The notes beneath the pieces were generated by a model, which did no database searches, had not been told where the DNA came from, and saw nothing but the letters and a program-made list of their open reading frames with translations. From Planctomycetaceae bacterium (GTDB lineage Bacteria > Planctomycetota > Planctomycetia > Pirellulales > Lacipirellulaceae), in NCBI GenBank assembly GCA_002702655.1, contig PABB01000003.1, positions 1 to 48,570 on the forward strand: 48,570 nt of DNA, given 5' to 3'. The translations under genes were made by a program, and so were the position numbers. Of the stretch, positions 1-8,015 are shown piece by piece (position 1 is the first letter of the stretch; each line of letters opens with the position of its first letter).

Positions 1-25
1 ATCGTCAGACATCTGCCGTCTTAAT

Positions 26-88
26 CCGGCTTCCCAGCCACGGATTCCTAACATGAAAAGTTCAATAGCCGTCTTGTCGCCCCGACTG
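26..88 (+). repeat. Left copy of ~63-bp imperfect direct repeat
   Basis: This sequence is strongly similar to 15986-16049 in the same orientation. The last about 33 bases, from the AAAAG run to CGCCCCGACTG, differ at only a few positions, and the upstream half (CCGG, CCAGC, CGGAT blocks) is recognisably related. The two copies flank the efflux-pump segment. I infer that they are old attachment-site or accretion junctions; they could also be two copies of a dispersed repeat. Confidence 0.6.
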
Positions 89-221
89 AGATAATGCGGA
101 TCGCGTTTCGAAATGGTCCGTTTCTTCGTAAGCCCCAGTGCTGCAACGGCTTACGCGGTGCTTTGGAAGCCAATCCTCGCCCCGGTTCTAGCTTTGAGAG
201 GGCACTACGCGGTCTGCGTCG

Positions 222-285
222 CGCGGAACGCCGAGGTTTTGGAGGCTTGGGAGTTCAAATCCCGTCGCCTGCCTCGCTCTTACGG
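222..285 (+). other. Degenerate tRNA-like / att-like remnant
   Basis: The block contains GTTCAAATCC followed about 17 bases later by CTCTTACG. The tRNA-Pro fragment at 16172-16228 has the same order of landmarks. A good T-arm cannot be folded here (only a GGGA/TCCC stem), and the anticodon-arm-like GCGT...ACGC has an 8-base loop, so it is not a functional tRNA. It may be the decayed left-hand equivalent of the right attachment site. Weak evidence. Confidence 0.25.
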
Positions 286-576
286 CGACAGATCTTCCCT
301 TGTCAAATGCGGTTCCAGACCAATCCGTAGCCGGCGTTTCGGCTGGCAATAAGTCGTGCGGTATTGAGGAAGGCGGACCCGGAAGCGGCGTTATTGCCGG
401 CAATCGCGATTCTCCCTCGTCAGCCTTGTGACAGTTACCGCCATCGAGGTCAGTAGTGCTTCCAGTTCATCAGGATTCACCAATCGTGATACCTGCGGAA
501 ACCTTGCGATCGGTCGAGCATCAACACGAAGCGGGCCGTGGTAGAAGCGGACTTTCATCAAATCGCATGCCCTCTA

Positions 577-1185
577 TCACTCTTGGTTAAAGCGGCTAAT
601 CGCCGCGAGCGAAAGGTCGGTGATGCGTTGTGCGACCTCGTCGCTTGATGGCGGGTCGCCATGCTGTTGCGGAAACAGGGCGAAGGCAATCTTTGCGAAC
701 ATGCATTGGCTAAAGATGCTGTAGCCCAGCCAGATTCGCTTTGACTGCAAGGAATCGCCGGGAAGCAACTCCTCAAGGATCGGCAACAGGACATCCATTG
801 GCAGTTGAACGAAGCGTGCAATCTCGTCGCTGCGTATTCCAGTCGGTGTCAGGCACTCACGCAGTATCAGCCGCGTTTGCCATGCAACATCGTTCAACTC
901 AGCCATTCGTTCAACGAGCGTGTAAACACACTCTTTGAGCCGCACCTCCGCCGGTTCTTCGGGGGACCACCTCGGAAATGGCGCTCGGATGGCGGTTAAT
1001 TCGAGGGCCAAACCAAGGCTCGCGACATAGAGCGTCCGCTTGTTACGAAAATGGTAATTGACTGCAGCAACGTTCACGCCAGACGCTTCGCAAATCTCGC
1101 GGATGGTGGCCCCCTGGTAGCCCTTCGCGGCGAGGATGGGCCCAGCCGCCTGGAGTATTCGTGCGCGGGCTTCTTCATTTGCCAT
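577..1185 (-). CDS. TetR/AcrR-family regulator, CecR (DUF1956)-like
   Basis: This 202-aa transcriptional repressor has an N-terminal TetR helix-turn-helix at about residues 8-55, with the AA-YHF-NK recognition-helix pattern (VNVAAVNYHFRNK). The helical C-terminal ligand domain resembles the CecR/YbiH type: an LILRECL...PTG segment followed by a long amphipathic helix. The ATG at 1185 was chosen because the HTH begins a few residues later and an AGGGGG box sits about nine bases upstream; the frame stays open further upstream but that extension looks non-coding. The gene points the same way as the RND operon but lies 338 bases beyond its end, so it may be separately transcribed. The family usually controls nearby efflux or membrane genes; the ligand is unknown. 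Confidence 0.85.
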   Translation of the reverse strand: MANEEARARILQAAGPILAAKGYQGATIREICEASGVNVAAVNYHFRNKRTLYVASLGLALELTAIRAPFPRWSPEEPAEVRLKECVYTLVERMAELNDVAWQTRLILRECLTPTGIRSDEIARFVQLPMDVLLPILEELLPGDSLQSKRIWLGYSIFSQCMFAKIAFALFPQQHGDPPSSDEVAQRITDLSLAAISRFNQE

Positions 1186-1523
1186 GCGGGTGCGACCCCC
1201 TGGTGCCGTTACAAATCGCTCGCGGGGCCGCCTACCCCGCGTCGCGCGGAGGCGGCTGTTGATGCATACTTCGATGTCGTCGTAATTCGGACCAAGGTCG
1301 CGCCCCTTGGCGTTGCGTTGGTTGGACCGAGGCGGTCGCTCCGTTCCCAATCGTCCGGGATACCGTCGGTTGGGATCGGACCAGACGCAACAGTGCAAGC
1401 CTGTCACGAGTAGCCATGCGCTTGCTGTAATCATCGCTGGGTGCTTTCAGAACGAAGGTTACGGCGGTTCCCGTCCTGACGGGTCTGCTTTCCTCAACAA
1501 CTGCAACCGCCGAGAGCTCTTCG
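1186..1523. other. Gene-free spacer between RND gene and TetR gene
   Basis: This stretch lies between the end of the minus-strand RND transporter gene and the start of the CecR-like regulator. I see no convincing coding sequence, no clear hairpin terminator and no copy of the ACGGAC-type operator found elsewhere in the efflux region. Confidence 0.4.
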
Positions 1524-4500
1524 TCACCAGCTCGCTTTGGCGGGTTCGAGCGTCGCCGAAGCTGCCGCGACTTCAGGCTCTACATCACGCTCGTGATCGG
1601 ATTTCTGTTCTGCTACATGAATCGCCTCGGCTTGGTCTTCCTGTCGCCGTGGACCTCCGAGGAGGCGTCGCACACCGCCGCTTAGGTCATCCATCAGGCT
1701 GTACACGACCGGGATGACTACCAGCGTCAGCAGCGTCGACGTGAGCATCCCTCCGATCACGCAGGCACCTAATGGCTGGCGGGTCTCCGATCCAGCACCC
1801 AGACCGATTGCAATCGGAATCATGCCGGCGATGGTGGAAAAGGCGGTCATCAGAATCGGGCGGAGCCGCACGGGCCCCGCCGTTAACAGCGCTTCGTTCT
1901 TCTCCATCCCCTGCTCGCGGCGGAGCAGGTTTGTGTAATCCACCAGCAGGATGGCGTTTTTGGTGACTAGTCCCATTAGCATCACCATGCCGATCATGCT
2001 GTAGATGTTCAACGTCAGCCCAGTGAGCGCCAAGGCCCCCAATGCGCCTCCGATCGACAGCGGCACCGAAACCATAATAGTGACGGGGTGAATGAAGCTC
2101 TCGAATTGGGACGCCAGCACCATGTAGATCAGGACGATGGCCAGAACGAGCGAGAAAATGATGCTGGCGAACGATTCGGCCATCATGTCGCCAGCACCGG
2201 TGAATGCACTGACCACTCCCGGCGGGAGCCCGATCTCACGTTCAATGGACAGCACGTCCGTCATGGCTGCCCCGAGCGGCTTGAAACTCTCCAGGTTGGC
2301 CATGATGGTGACCTGCCGCTGCCGATTCTGTCGGTCGATCTGCACCGGGCCAGTGCCTTCGACAATGTCAGCGAGCTGGCGGAATTCAACTAAACGTCCA
2401 CCCCGGGTTCGCACCGGCAGCGCCGCGATCGCCTCGGAGCGGTCGCGATCGCCTTCCGCCAGACGCACGCGGACGTCGAAGCTCTCGCCCCCTTCCTCGA
2501 ATGTACTGACTGGCCGACCACCCACGAGCGTCTGGACGGCCAGTCCCAGTTTTTCGATGTTGATACCCAGATCGGCCGCCCGGTCGCGATCGGGCAGGAT
2601 CGCCACTTCCGGCTTGCTGGAGTCATACGTCAGGTTGACGTCCACAATGCCGGGGATCTCTCGCATCCGCTGAGTGACCGCTAGGGCCGTCTTCTCAAGC
2701 TGAGCGATATCGGTCCCGCGCAAGTTATATTGCAGCGGCGCCGAACGGAATCCGCCCCCCGAAACGCGCGGGATGTATTCGACGCTGATTTTGGAGTGGC
2801 CAAGATCCTCCACACTTTGCCGGGCCATTGCCATGATTTCATGCTGGCTGAGTGTCCGCTCCGACTTGTCCGGCAGTTGGACCAGAATCATGCCGTAATT
2901 CACCCGGCCTTCCTGGCCGGCTCCAATGGTCGTGTACAGGTTCGAGACGTTCGGCAGTTCCCACAGCCGACGCTCCACTTCTTCGAGAATGCGGCTGGTT
3001 CGATCAATGGACGAGCCGAGCGGCGTTTCGACCTGCACGTTGAACTGCCCCTCGTCCTGTGAGGGCGAGAACTCGGTCCCTATCAACGGCAGGAGCATGA
3101 CACTGCCAACTAACACACCGATTGCGAGTGCCGATACCAACCAACGGTGTCGCAATGCATGTCGGAGCGTTATGCCGTACAGCCACTCGATGCCCGTGAA
3201 GAATCTTTCCACGACATTGAATAGTCGCCCGTGTTGAGGGGCGACTTTCAGTACCCGCGAACAGAGCATCGGCGAAAGCCAAACGGCGATGAACGTCGAA
3301 ACCACCACCGCGAATGTGACGGTCATCCCGAACTCGTAGAAGAATCGCCCGACCAGCCCATCCATGAACGCGACCGGGATGAACACGGCCACAATGGCGA
3401 GCGAGGTCGCGATGACTGCAAAGCCGATTTCCTTCATGCCGGCAATGGCAGCCTCGACACGGGACTTCCCTTGCTCCATATGCCGAAAAGCATTTTCCAG
3501 TACGACGATGGAGTCGTCGATTACCATGCCGACTGAAATGCTCAATGCCAGGAGCGACATCATATTCAGAGTGAAGCCAAAGGCGAGCATGAAGGCATAG
3601 GTGGTGACGATCGTCGTCGGAATGGTGACGGCCGCCACGAAGGCGCCGCGCCAACTCCGCAGGAAGACCAGAATCACCAATACGGCAAGAACCCCACCCC
3701 GCAGCAGTTCGCCCTGGGCTTCGTTGACACTGTCTGCCACGAACAGCGACAAATCCTGGGTCATCGTCAGCTCGTACCGATCGGGGAGGTTAGATTCGAC
3801 ATTGGCCAGCCGTTTCTTAACCTCCGTGGCGACCGCGAGCATATTCTCACCCGACTGTCGGCGGACTTGAAGGGAGACTGCCCGCTGACTGTTAAGTCGT
3901 GAAAGGCTGCGGAAATCCTCCATTCCGTCTTCAACCGTGGCAACATCCTTCAGGCGAATGGGAGTCCCCTGACGATGCGCCACGACAATGTTCTCGAAGT
4001 CCTCCGGCCTCTCGATACGACCTTTGGTCTTGACGACCAATTCGCGAGCGTCTGTCTCGACGCGACCTCCTGGATACTCGACATTCTCCTTTTCGATCGC
4101 CTCCACTACTTCCGAAGCTGTCAAGGCATAACCGCGAAGATCGTCCACTCGCAGCCAGATGCGGATTTCGCGGTCGCGGCCTCCCACGACTTCTACGGCA
4201 CCGACACCGTCCACGCCTTCAATTTGCGGTTTGATCACATTGTCCGCGTATTGCGTCAGCTCACGGATCGAATCCGTCCCCGCTAGCGTGATTGACATGA
4301 TCGGGGCCGAATCGGGGTCGAACTTCTCGACGACCGGAGGGTCGATCCCCTTCGGCAGGTCAGCCCGGATTGCCGCGACTTTATCCCGCACGTCCTGGGC
4401 GGCAATGTCGACGTTCCGCCCCAATTCAAACTCGACGAACGTCATCGACAAGCCGGTCACGCTCTCGCTGCGAAGCGACTTGATGCCGCTGATCGTATTG

Positions 4501-4712
4501 ACCGCCTCCTCGATCGGCTCGGTGACATCCGTTTCGATGGTTTCCGGATCGGAACCTTCATAGAACACCGAGACCGTAACGATCGGGAAATCGACGCTGG
4601 GAAACAGGTCCACGCCGATTCGGCTGTACGCCACGAGGCCGAACACGACCATCGCGGCAACGACCATCGTTGAAAAGACGGGGCGCGCGATTGAAATTTC
4701 GGAAATCTTCAT
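1524..4712 (-). CDS. RND efflux transporter permease (HAE1 type), pump 1
   Basis: This 1062-aa inner-membrane proton/drug antiporter is full length for the AcrB/HAE1 family. The N-terminal membrane helix follows MKISEISIARPVFS. Two periplasmic porter regions and two blocks of membrane helices alternate as expected. The proton-relay Asp pair is in GMVIDDSIVVLEN (Asp399-Asp400), and the later relay Lys is in the LVTKNAILLVDY helix. An acidic, poorly conserved tail of about 50 residues follows the last helix. The start overlaps the adaptor stop by one base (TGATG), so the two are translationally coupled. It is the last gene of a TetR-adaptor-RND operon. Early motifs (SVDFPIVTV, EEAVN) place it in a different HAE1 subgroup from pump 2 at 12637, so the two pumps are not recent duplicates. 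Substrates cannot be read from sequence. Confidence 0.95.
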   Translation of the reverse strand: MKISEISIARPVFSTMVVAAMVVFGLVAYSRIGVDLFPSVDFPIVTVSVFYEGSDPETIETDVTEPIEEAVNTISGIKSLRSESVTGLSMTFVEFELGRNVDIAAQDVRDKVAAIRADLPKGIDPPVVEKFDPDSAPIMSITLAGTDSIRELTQYADNVIKPQIEGVDGVGAVEVVGGRDREIRIWLRVDDLRGYALTASEVVEAIEKENVEYPGGRVETDARELVVKTKGRIERPEDFENIVVAHRQGTPIRLKDVATVEDGMEDFRSLSRLNSQRAVSLQVRRQSGENMLAVATEVKKRLANVESNLPDRYELTMTQDLSLFVADSVNEAQGELLRGGVLAVLVILVFLRSWRGAFVAAVTIPTTIVTTYAFMLAFGFTLNMMSLLALSISVGMVIDDSIVVLENAFRHMEQGKSRVEAAIAGMKEIGFAVIATSLAIVAVFIPVAFMDGLVGRFFYEFGMTVTFAVVVSTFIAVWLSPMLCSRVLKVAPQHGRLFNVVERFFTGIEWLYGITLRHALRHRWLVSALAIGVLVGSVMLLPLIGTEFSPSQDEGQFNVQVETPLGSSIDRTSRILEEVERRLWELPNVSNLYTTIGAGQEGRVNYGMILVQLPDKSERTLSQHEIMAMARQSVEDLGHSKISVEYIPRVSGGGFRSAPLQYNLRGTDIAQLEKTALAVTQRMREIPGIVDVNLTYDSSKPEVAILPDRDRAADLGINIEKLGLAVQTLVGGRPVSTFEEGGESFDVRVRLAEGDRDRSEAIAALPVRTRGGRLVEFRQLADIVEGTGPVQIDRQNRQRQVTIMANLESFKPLGAAMTDVLSIEREIGLPPGVVSAFTGAGDMMAESFASIIFSLVLAIVLIYMVLASQFESFIHPVTIMVSVPLSIGGALGALALTGLTLNIYSMIGMVMLMGLVTKNAILLVDYTNLLRREQGMEKNEALLTAGPVRLRPILMTAFSTIAGMIPIAIGLGAGSETRQPLGACVIGGMLTSTLLTLVVIPVVYSLMDDLSGGVRRLLGGPRRQEDQAEAIHVAEQKSDHERDVEPEVAAASATLEPAKASW

Positions 4713-6127
4713 CAGCGGTTCCCTCCCGTCCTACCGGCGGCCAACACTTTCCCCTGGTCTCGGTGCGACACCTGTCGCTCCGAGGCGCCGGGTAGAACCC
4801 GCATGCCGTCAGCCAGCACGGCGGGATCCTGAAGTACGATTCGATCATCCTCCGTCAATCCATCAATGATTTCTGTGATCCCGTCTCCCTCCAGTCCCAC
4901 GCGGACGACCTTCTGTGTGACTCGCTGAGATTCCGCGTTGTAAACGAACACCTGGGGTTGCCCCCCGGAGTACACTAGACTTCTAGTCGGGATGACGAGT
5001 GCGTCGGACGCCGAGTCGATCTCAAATGCCACCTTCGCGAACTGCCCGGCCTTGAACTTGCGCTCGTGATTCTCGACCGCCACACGGACACGGAACGTGC
5101 GCGTTTCGTGGTCTATTTTCTCATTGACGAGGACAACCAGCCCAGGCACGGGATCGACAGTCCCCGCAGCCTGAACACGTACCCAATCCTCTATTTTGAC
5201 TCGCCCCATGTATCGCTCCGGTATGCCAACCTGCACGACGACGAGGCTCAAGTCCATCAGTTCCATTAGTTCCACGCGCGGCTGCGACGTCACCCGTTCC
5301 CCCTCTTCGACGAACCGTTCCACGATGACCGCGTCATAGGGTGCTCGGATGACCGTCTTTTTGAGGCGATCTTCCTTGATCCGCACTTCCGCCTCGGCCT
5401 GGCTGACAAGAGCCTGCGCCACGGCAATCTGCGCCTCGGTCGGTCCGGCTTCAGCCTCGGACAGATCGGCTTCCGCCCGTTCCACCGCAGCCCGTGCCGA
5501 TCGAAGCTCTGCCCGCACGCGTCCGAATTCCTGCTCAGAAGTAGCCCGCTGGTCAATCAGAGATTCCATCCGCTTGAAATCCGATTGATTGCGTTCCTCT
5601 CGGGCCAGGGCCTCCTCGCGTGCCGCCTTCAGACGGCGGATCTCTTCGGGCCTCTTCCAGGCGAGAAGGTCCTCCAGATCCTTTTGAGCCTTCTGCAACC
5701 TTGCTTGGGAGGCAGCCAACTCCAGCTCATATTCCGTCGGATCGAGATGAATGAGTATGTCACCTTGAGCGACTGGTTGACCGAGGTCGAGGCCCTGGTT
5801 TTCAGAATACTTGCGTCCCTCAATCTCGACTTCGATTTTGCGCGACGACCGGGGAATGGACTGAATCACACCATCGACTTCGGCTACCACCATCGTCCGC
5901 CGCCGTGGAAGAAAATTGCCGGTCAGTTCCAGCGTCTTGGCGACCGTGCCCCGCTGGACGCTCACCAGTTCGACTGCCATCGCCGGAATCTCCTTCCGGG
6001 CAGTCGCCTCGTGCGCCAGTGCGCCTTGTGGCTCATTGGAAACCCAATGACGGGCCGCCAGGGCCAGCGCGCCTATGCCAGCAAGGACCATCAGCGTCGT
6101 CAGGACCCGTCCTGTCCATTTCCCCAT
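4712..6127 (-). CDS. RND efflux periplasmic adaptor (MFP), pump 1
   Basis: This 471-aa membrane-fusion protein bridges the RND pump to an outer-membrane factor. It has an N-terminal signal/anchor helix (about residues 8-26), a lipoyl/barrel-sandwich hybrid split around a long coiled-coil hairpin (roughly 130-250, rich in Glu/Ala/Arg heptads, with the KTVIRAPYDAVI return strand), then beta-barrel and membrane-proximal domains. An extra insert in the first lipoyl half (IPRSSRKIEVEIEGRKYSEN) is unusual. A GGTGGG box precedes the ATG at 6127. The gap to the TetR gene upstream is only 37 bases, and the end overlaps the RND start by one base. The outer-membrane partner is probably the gene at 8012-9625. 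Confidence 0.93.
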   Translation of the reverse strand: MGKWTGRVLTTLMVLAGIGALALAARHWVSNEPQGALAHEATARKEIPAMAVELVSVQRGTVAKTLELTGNFLPRRRTMVVAEVDGVIQSIPRSSRKIEVEIEGRKYSENQGLDLGQPVAQGDILIHLDPTEYELELAASQARLQKAQKDLEDLLAWKRPEEIRRLKAAREEALAREERNQSDFKRMESLIDQRATSEQEFGRVRAELRSARAAVERAEADLSEAEAGPTEAQIAVAQALVSQAEAEVRIKEDRLKKTVIRAPYDAVIVERFVEEGERVTSQPRVELMELMDLSLVVVQVGIPERYMGRVKIEDWVRVQAAGTVDPVPGLVVLVNEKIDHETRTFRVRVAVENHERKFKAGQFAKVAFEIDSASDALVIPTRSLVYSGGQPQVFVYNAESQRVTQKVVRVGLEGDGITEIIDGLTEDDRIVLQDPAVLADGMRVLPGASERQVSHRDQGKVLAAGRTGGNR

Positions 6128-6164
6128 ATTATCCCACCTTTCCGAGAGGTTTTATTCGGGCGAA

Positions 6165-6815
6165 TTACTCAACGGACGGAGTATCGCGACCGACGAGCAG
6201 GCCATGAAACACTATGTCCAGGATGGTGTCGCTTTGACTGGAGAGCGTTGCCTTACGCCCCGAGAAGTAGTTGGTGAACATCGTCCCGTACACCACGTCG
6301 GAAACGAAGTCGGTGATCCGCTCCGCCGGGATGTCACGCACTACTCGGCCTTGTATCAACTGGCGGAATAACGCTTGCCACGGAGCCATGTTGGCGTCGC
6401 GGTGGACGAAATAGGTTGGCTTCTTCCGGTCCCGAAAATGGGCACGTTCATGAATCAGCAACTCGACGATTTCGGGGTGCTCGTCGAAGAAGGCCAAGTA
6501 GGCGCGAATACCTTCGGCAATCCTCTCCAGCGGTTGCTCCACGCCGGCGACTGCGGCATCCACCGTACTCTTGAGTCGCCGCATGCCATGATCGACGGCC
6601 GCCAGAAAAAGCTCTTCCTTGCTAGGGAAGTAACGGTAAACCGTCCCCTTACCGACACCCGTTTTGTTGGCGATCTCCTGGACATCCGCCGCCGCGAACC
6701 CGTTCTCAGAGAACAGGGCAGTCGCGGCGTCGAGGATTTCGGCACGGCGACGCTCCTGCAGCTCGACGTCAGGGGGACGCCCCACCGGGCGTTGACTTTT
6801 TGAGGCGACTGGCAT
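6165..6815 (-). CDS. TetR/AcrR-family repressor of pump 1 operon
   Basis: This 216-aa repressor has a classical TetR HTH at about residues 24-70 (TGVGKGTVYRYFPSKEELF) and a helical ligand-binding domain with the EHPEIVELLIHERAHF pattern. It is a clear paralogue of the TetR at 10618: same length, same KGT-YRYFPSK motif, same FFDEHPE and YGTMFTN blocks. It is the first gene of its operon, 37 bases before the adaptor. A GGGAGA box precedes the ATG. A sigma70-like promoter (6875-6902) and an ACGGAC-TG-GTCCGT palindrome (6848-6861) sit just upstream, so autorepression is likely. The shared operator suggests cross-talk with the second TetR. Confidence 0.92.
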   Translation of the reverse strand: MPVASKSQRPVGRPPDVELQERRRAEILDAATALFSENGFAAADVQEIANKTGVGKGTVYRYFPSKEELFLAAVDHGMRRLKSTVDAAVAGVEQPLERIAEGIRAYLAFFDEHPEIVELLIHERAHFRDRKKPTYFVHRDANMAPWQALFRQLIQGRVVRDIPAERITDFVSDVVYGTMFTNYFSGRKATLSSQSDTILDIVFHGLLVGRDTPSVE

Positions 6816-6847
6816 GGACAGGAATCTCCCGAGGCACTAGTTTGTTA

Positions 6848-6861
6848 ACGGACTGGTCCGT
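6848..6861. promoter_or_regulatory. TetR operator, ACGGAC-N2-GTCCGT
   Basis: Perfect 6-bp inverted arms with a 2-bp centre lie between the predicted -10 and the start codon of the pump 1 TetR gene. Three near-identical sites occur at 9853, 10544 and 10592, always beside efflux-related promoters. The position just downstream of the -10 would block transcription when bound. Confidence 0.7.
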
Positions 6862-6874
6862 CCGTGAAGTAGAT

Positions 6875-6902
6875 ATCTTATCGGCTTGTGACGCTGGGTC
6901 AA
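6875..6902 (-). promoter_or_regulatory. Predicted promoter of TetR-adaptor-RND operon 1
   Basis: Read on the minus strand, TTGACC (6897-6902) is followed after 16 bases by TAAGAT (6875-6880). The operator palindrome starts 13 bases further on. The start codon of the TetR gene is 59 bases from the -10 box. Confidence 0.5.
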
Positions 6903-6995
6903 CCCCAGCTTCCTGAAACTGCCCACGCAGGCGGACCGGAGCATTCAGCCGCATGCCAAGGCTGTTCAACAATCCCACCACAGGAGATCGAATCA

Positions 6996-7559
6996 ATGTC
7001 GAAGTGGCTCGTCGTGCTGTCATTCGTTTCCGGGGCGGCCTTATCCTGGGGCGTCTACGTCCCCGTCGTCCACCGTGCCGCGTTCGAGCTGAAAAGCAAC
7101 CTGCGAGCGTTTATGTTCGTCGGCGCGGCATATTTCATCGTCGCCGTGCTGATCCCGGCCTTCTTCGTCTTCGTGGCCAAGTCCGATCCCACCGTGAAGC
7201 CCGGAACTGTCCCGAATTTTCATCTGCACGCCTCGCTCTGGGGCTTGGCCGCGGGAATGGCCGGTGCAATGGGCGCGTTATGCGTCATCTTTGCAACAAC
7301 CAAAGCCGGACCGGGAGCCGCCATCTTCGTGGCGCCCCTAGTCTTCGGGGGCGCGCCAATCATCAACACATTGGCGACGATTTATTACTTCCACCCCACG
7401 AAGACCTTGCCGGATTGGCGTTTCTTTGCCGGGCTGATTCTGGCAGTCGTCGGCGCGTCGCTCGTGCTGATCTATAAGCCCGTTGACAAGCCACACGGGC
7501 CAGCACTATCGGCTGCCGCTACTTCGCCCGCCGGACTTCACCGCACCGTCGAGCATTGA
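6996..7559 (+). CDS. Five-helix membrane protein, DMT/EamA-like half transporter
   Basis: This 187-aa inner-membrane protein has about five hydrophobic helices (about residues 5-24, 34-58, 73-98, 98-120, 124-146) and a short polar tail. The size and glycine-rich helices (GLAAGMAGAMGALC, ILAVVGASLVLIY) resemble one EamA repeat of the drug/metabolite transporter superfamily, which normally has two such repeats in about 300 residues. It would therefore need to dimerise or be a minimal transporter. The ATG at 6996 was chosen for the AGGAGA box eight bases upstream; the frame continues upstream but without membrane-protein character. It lies divergent to pump operon 1 and 135 bases from the shared operator. 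The family call is tentative. Confidence 0.65.
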   Translation: MSKWLVVLSFVSGAALSWGVYVPVVHRAAFELKSNLRAFMFVGAAYFIVAVLIPAFFVFVAKSDPTVKPGTVPNFHLHASLWGLAAGMAGAMGALCVIFATTKAGPGAAIFVAPLVFGGAPIINTLATIYYFHPTKTLPDWRFFAGLILAVVGASLVLIYKPVDKPHGPALSAAATSPAGLHRTVEH

Positions 7560-7583
7560 CGAGCGCGGGAAACGGCCGGAAGC

Positions 7584-8015
7584 TTACTGGTCGATCTTGC
7601 CAGAGCACGTCGGGGGTCGCTGCCAATGACATGGCGCAAGCGGAACGCACTTGTACCACGCATTTGTCATTGGACGACACAGCGATGGCGGCGGCTTGGA
7701 GCAGTAGTTATCCGGGCAGCAGGACATTTTCGGGCACGGCAAAACCAGGCACGGCTTGGGGCAGTACGTGTCAGGACAGCAACTAGTAACCGGAGAGACG
7801 CAGGGCGCTGGTTTGCGGATGTAATCGTCGCAGCAACACAATGGGCAATGGCCTACGCCGGCGAGGGCCTTGCTCGGCTGAGCCTTTGCAACGCAAGACC
7901 ACTCATTGGCAGACGTGATCGCCGGCCCTGCCGTCAATAGGGCGACCACAATCAATCTGGCCATGCGTGCCGCGAGAATGGTTCGCCGGCCCTTCGTTTT
8001 CGGTTCGACATTCAT
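7584..8015 (-). CDS. Cys-rich secreted protein with CCPD repeats
   Basis: This 143-aa protein has a signal peptide (hydrophobic core ARLIVVALLTAGPAI ending near residue 36) and a mature part dominated by Cys-Pro motifs: CPLCCCDDYIRKP, CCPDTYCPKP and CCPDNYCSKP form three imperfect repeats of about 20-25 residues. Its start overlaps the stop of the outer-membrane factor gene by four bases (ATGA), so it is translated as part of that operon. Such short exported Cys/Pro proteins occur in planctomycete genomes (recalled, not checked). Possible roles are metal binding or a disulfide-stabilised envelope component; no catalytic motif is visible. It is unusual as a partner of an efflux outer-membrane gene. 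Confidence 0.75.
   Translation of the reverse strand: MNVEPKTKGRRTILAARMARLIVVALLTAGPAITSANEWSCVAKAQPSKALAGVGHCPLCCCDDYIRKPAPCVSPVTSCCPDTYCPKPCLVLPCPKMSCCPDNYCSKPPPSLCRPMTNAWYKCVPLAPCHWQRPPTCSGKIDQ

Larger units (their letters stand above)
1..576. other. Gene-free left flank
   Basis: No protein here looks real: the open frames on both strands are short, arginine/proline-rich and resemble no family I know. The stretch holds the left copy of a direct repeat (26-88) and a tRNA-like remnant (about 222-285). Both have counterparts next to the tRNA-Pro fragment near 16.0-16.2 kb. It therefore looks like integration-site scar sequence, not a gene region. Confidence 0.5.
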
